A stretch of 52,455 bases of DNA, from positions 1 to 52,455 of the forward strand of contig NZ_CANMEH010000016.1 in the NCBI RefSeq assembly GCF_947496875.1. Direction: 5' to 3'. Position 1 is the first letter of the stretch. Each line of letters begins with the position of its first letter. The notes beneath the pieces are model-generated. The model did not search any database and was not told where the DNA came from. It saw only the letters and a list, made by a program, of their open reading frames with translations. The position numbers and the translations under genes are program-made. This document shows positions 51,526 to 52,455 of this stretch, piece by piece. The DNA comes from an uncultured Paracoccus sp. Its GTDB lineage: Bacteria; Pseudomonadota; Alphaproteobacteria; Rhodobacterales; Rhodobacteraceae.

Positions 51526-52251
51526 GTGTCGAGCGGCGCCTTCCGCCCCGCGCCCCGATACAGCACCGAGGAAATTCGGGTCATCGGCCTGCGCCGGAAG
51601 ATCGCCGAGCGGATGGAGGCGGCCAACCAGGTCCCGCACATCACCATCGTCGAGGAGGTGGACGCCACCGCCGTCGAGGAGCTGCGGACGCGGATGAACG
51701 CGTCGACCCAGCAGACAAGGCTGACGCTTCTGCCGTTCCTCGCCCGCGCCATCGTGCGTACCGTGCGCGAGCAGCCGATGCTGAACGCGCATTACGATGC
51801 AGACGCAGGGCTGATCCGCCGCTTTGGCGCCGTCCATATCGGTATCGCGGCGCAGACGCCCTCTGGCCTCATGGTGCCGGTTCTGCGCCATGCCGAGACG
51901 CTGGAGCTGCGCGCCGCCGCGGGCGAGATCGCGCGGCTCGCCGCAGCCGCCAGGGACGGCAGCGCCAGGCGCGACGAGCTTTCCGGCTCGACCATCACCA
52001 TCACCTCTCTGGGACCCCTGGGGGCGATCGCGACCACGCCGATCCTGAACGTGCCCGAGGTTGCCATCGTCGGCGTGAACCGGCTGGCGGTCAGGCCGTT
52101 CTGGAACGGCGCCGCCTTCGAGCCCAGGAAGATGATGAACCTGTCCTGCAGCTTCGACCACCGGGTCATCGACGGCTGGGAGGCTGCGGTCTTCGTCGCG
52201 CGGCTGAAGGAGCTGCTGGAGACCCCGGCGCTGATCTTCGTGGAGGGCTGA
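51526..52251 (+). pseudogene. Headless dihydrolipoamide acyltransferase (E2), catalytic domain only
   Basis: About 241 codons of the E2 catalytic domain of a 2-oxoacid dehydrogenase complex, probably the branched-chain type: EIRVIGLRRKIAERMEAANQ, VPHITIVEEVDATAVEEL, IGIAAQTPSGLMVPVLRHAE, ITSLGPLGAIATTPILNVPE and the catalytic SCSFDHRVIDGWEAAVF. The N-terminal lipoyl and E1/E3-binding domains (some 180-200 residues) are absent, replaced by the CCTCT tract and unrelated DNA. The only in-frame start is a GTG at 51526 without a ribosome site. The catalytic domain itself is undamaged, so loss of the 5' part may be recent. It cannot work as a normal E2. Confidence 0.82.
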
Positions 52252-52252
52252 G

Positions 52253-52455
52253 ACGCGCGAGATCCAATGCAGGCTGCTCATCATCGGCGCGGGACCCGGG
52301 GGCTATGTCTGCGCCATCCGCGCCGGCCAACTCGGCATCGATACGGTCATCGTCGACGCGGACCCTCCCGGCGGAACCCGGCAAGACCGCCGTGGTCGAG
52401 ACGCCCGAAGGCCCGGTGCAGATCCGCGCCGAGGTTCTGGTCCTGGCCACGGGCT
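52253..52455 (+). pseudogene. Dihydrolipoamide dehydrogenase (E3) remnant with internal deletion, cut by window end
   Basis: The N-terminal FAD-binding motif is clear ([40 protein letters not shown]). The expected redox-active CLNVGCIPSK then never appears. Instead, at about 52376-52384 the sequence jumps, in another frame, to [20 protein letters not shown] and LVLATG, which belong about 70 residues further along in E3. The codon where the start should be reads ACG (52253-52255) with GAG before it, as if ATG had mutated. The gene is inactive. It continues beyond the window. Confidence 0.75.

Noticed and set aside
50732..52455. Distal att copy of the tRNA-Leu 3' end
   Set aside because: No direct repeat of the last 12 or more bases of tRNA-Leu was found to the right within the window; it may lie beyond the end.

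Overview
The window is GC-rich chromosomal DNA of an alphaproteobacterium, most likely of the Rhodobacteraceae/Paracoccus group. This rests on gene content: a cytochrome c550-like gene beside ctaD, TRAP transporters, a DUF6497 gene in a propionyl-CoA carboxylase cluster, AcuI-type acrylyl-CoA reductase, and a Ku/LigD pair. It is mostly ordinary housekeeping sequence, interrupted by two stretches of decaying DNA that each lie against the 3' end of a tRNA gene.

Layout. Positions 1-2915: tail of a peroxidase-related enzyme, acuI, a 5'-truncated glutathionyl-hydroquinone reductase relic and an MgtC-like membrane protein. Positions 3237-6666: a decayed island holding a frameshifted piece of a very large protein resembling the sacsin-like/DUF3883 defence-island family, plus unidentified relic DNA. 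It ends at tRNA-Thr(GGT), and a 14-bp copy of the tRNA 3' end lies at the far side. Positions 6921-16931: a coiled-coil gene with zapA, ku-ligD, a molybdate cluster (modE-like, modA, modB, modC) and methylmalonyl-CoA mutase. Positions 16993-24719: the propionyl-CoA carboxylase region (pccA, pccB) with DUF4174 proteins, DUF6497, three tiny lipoproteins and a possible 21-codon gene. With acuI and the mutase this supplies acrylyl-CoA to propionyl-CoA to methylmalonyl-CoA to succinyl-CoA, except for the epimerase, which I do not see.

Positions 24896-33000: alanine racemase, the phoH-ybeY-corC operon, a DUF72 gene broken by one nonsense codon, an acyltransferase of foreign appearance, guaA and a thiE-like gene. 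Positions 33138-42880: a complete TRAP transporter (dctPQM-like), an RND efflux adaptor and pump, a mesaconyl-CoA hydratase-like protein and an orphan TRAP binding protein. Positions 42959-50731: DUF2244, ctaD, cytochrome c, lipB, metH and tRNA-Leu(GAG). Positions 50732-52455: a second decayed stretch, ending in a headless dihydrolipoamide acyltransferase (E2) behind a CCTCT pentanucleotide tract and a dihydrolipoamide dehydrogenase (E3) fragment with an internal deletion.

The least expected observation is that the DNA downstream of both tRNA genes is related: the same 12-mer at nearly the same distance, then a diverged homologous segment in the same orientation toward the tRNA. This suggests two relics of one tRNA-targeting element family. 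No CRISPR array, rRNA or intact insertion sequence was seen. No intact novel multi-gene system was found; the relic islands, the small-protein genes around pcc and the coiled-coil partner of zapA are the parts least explained.
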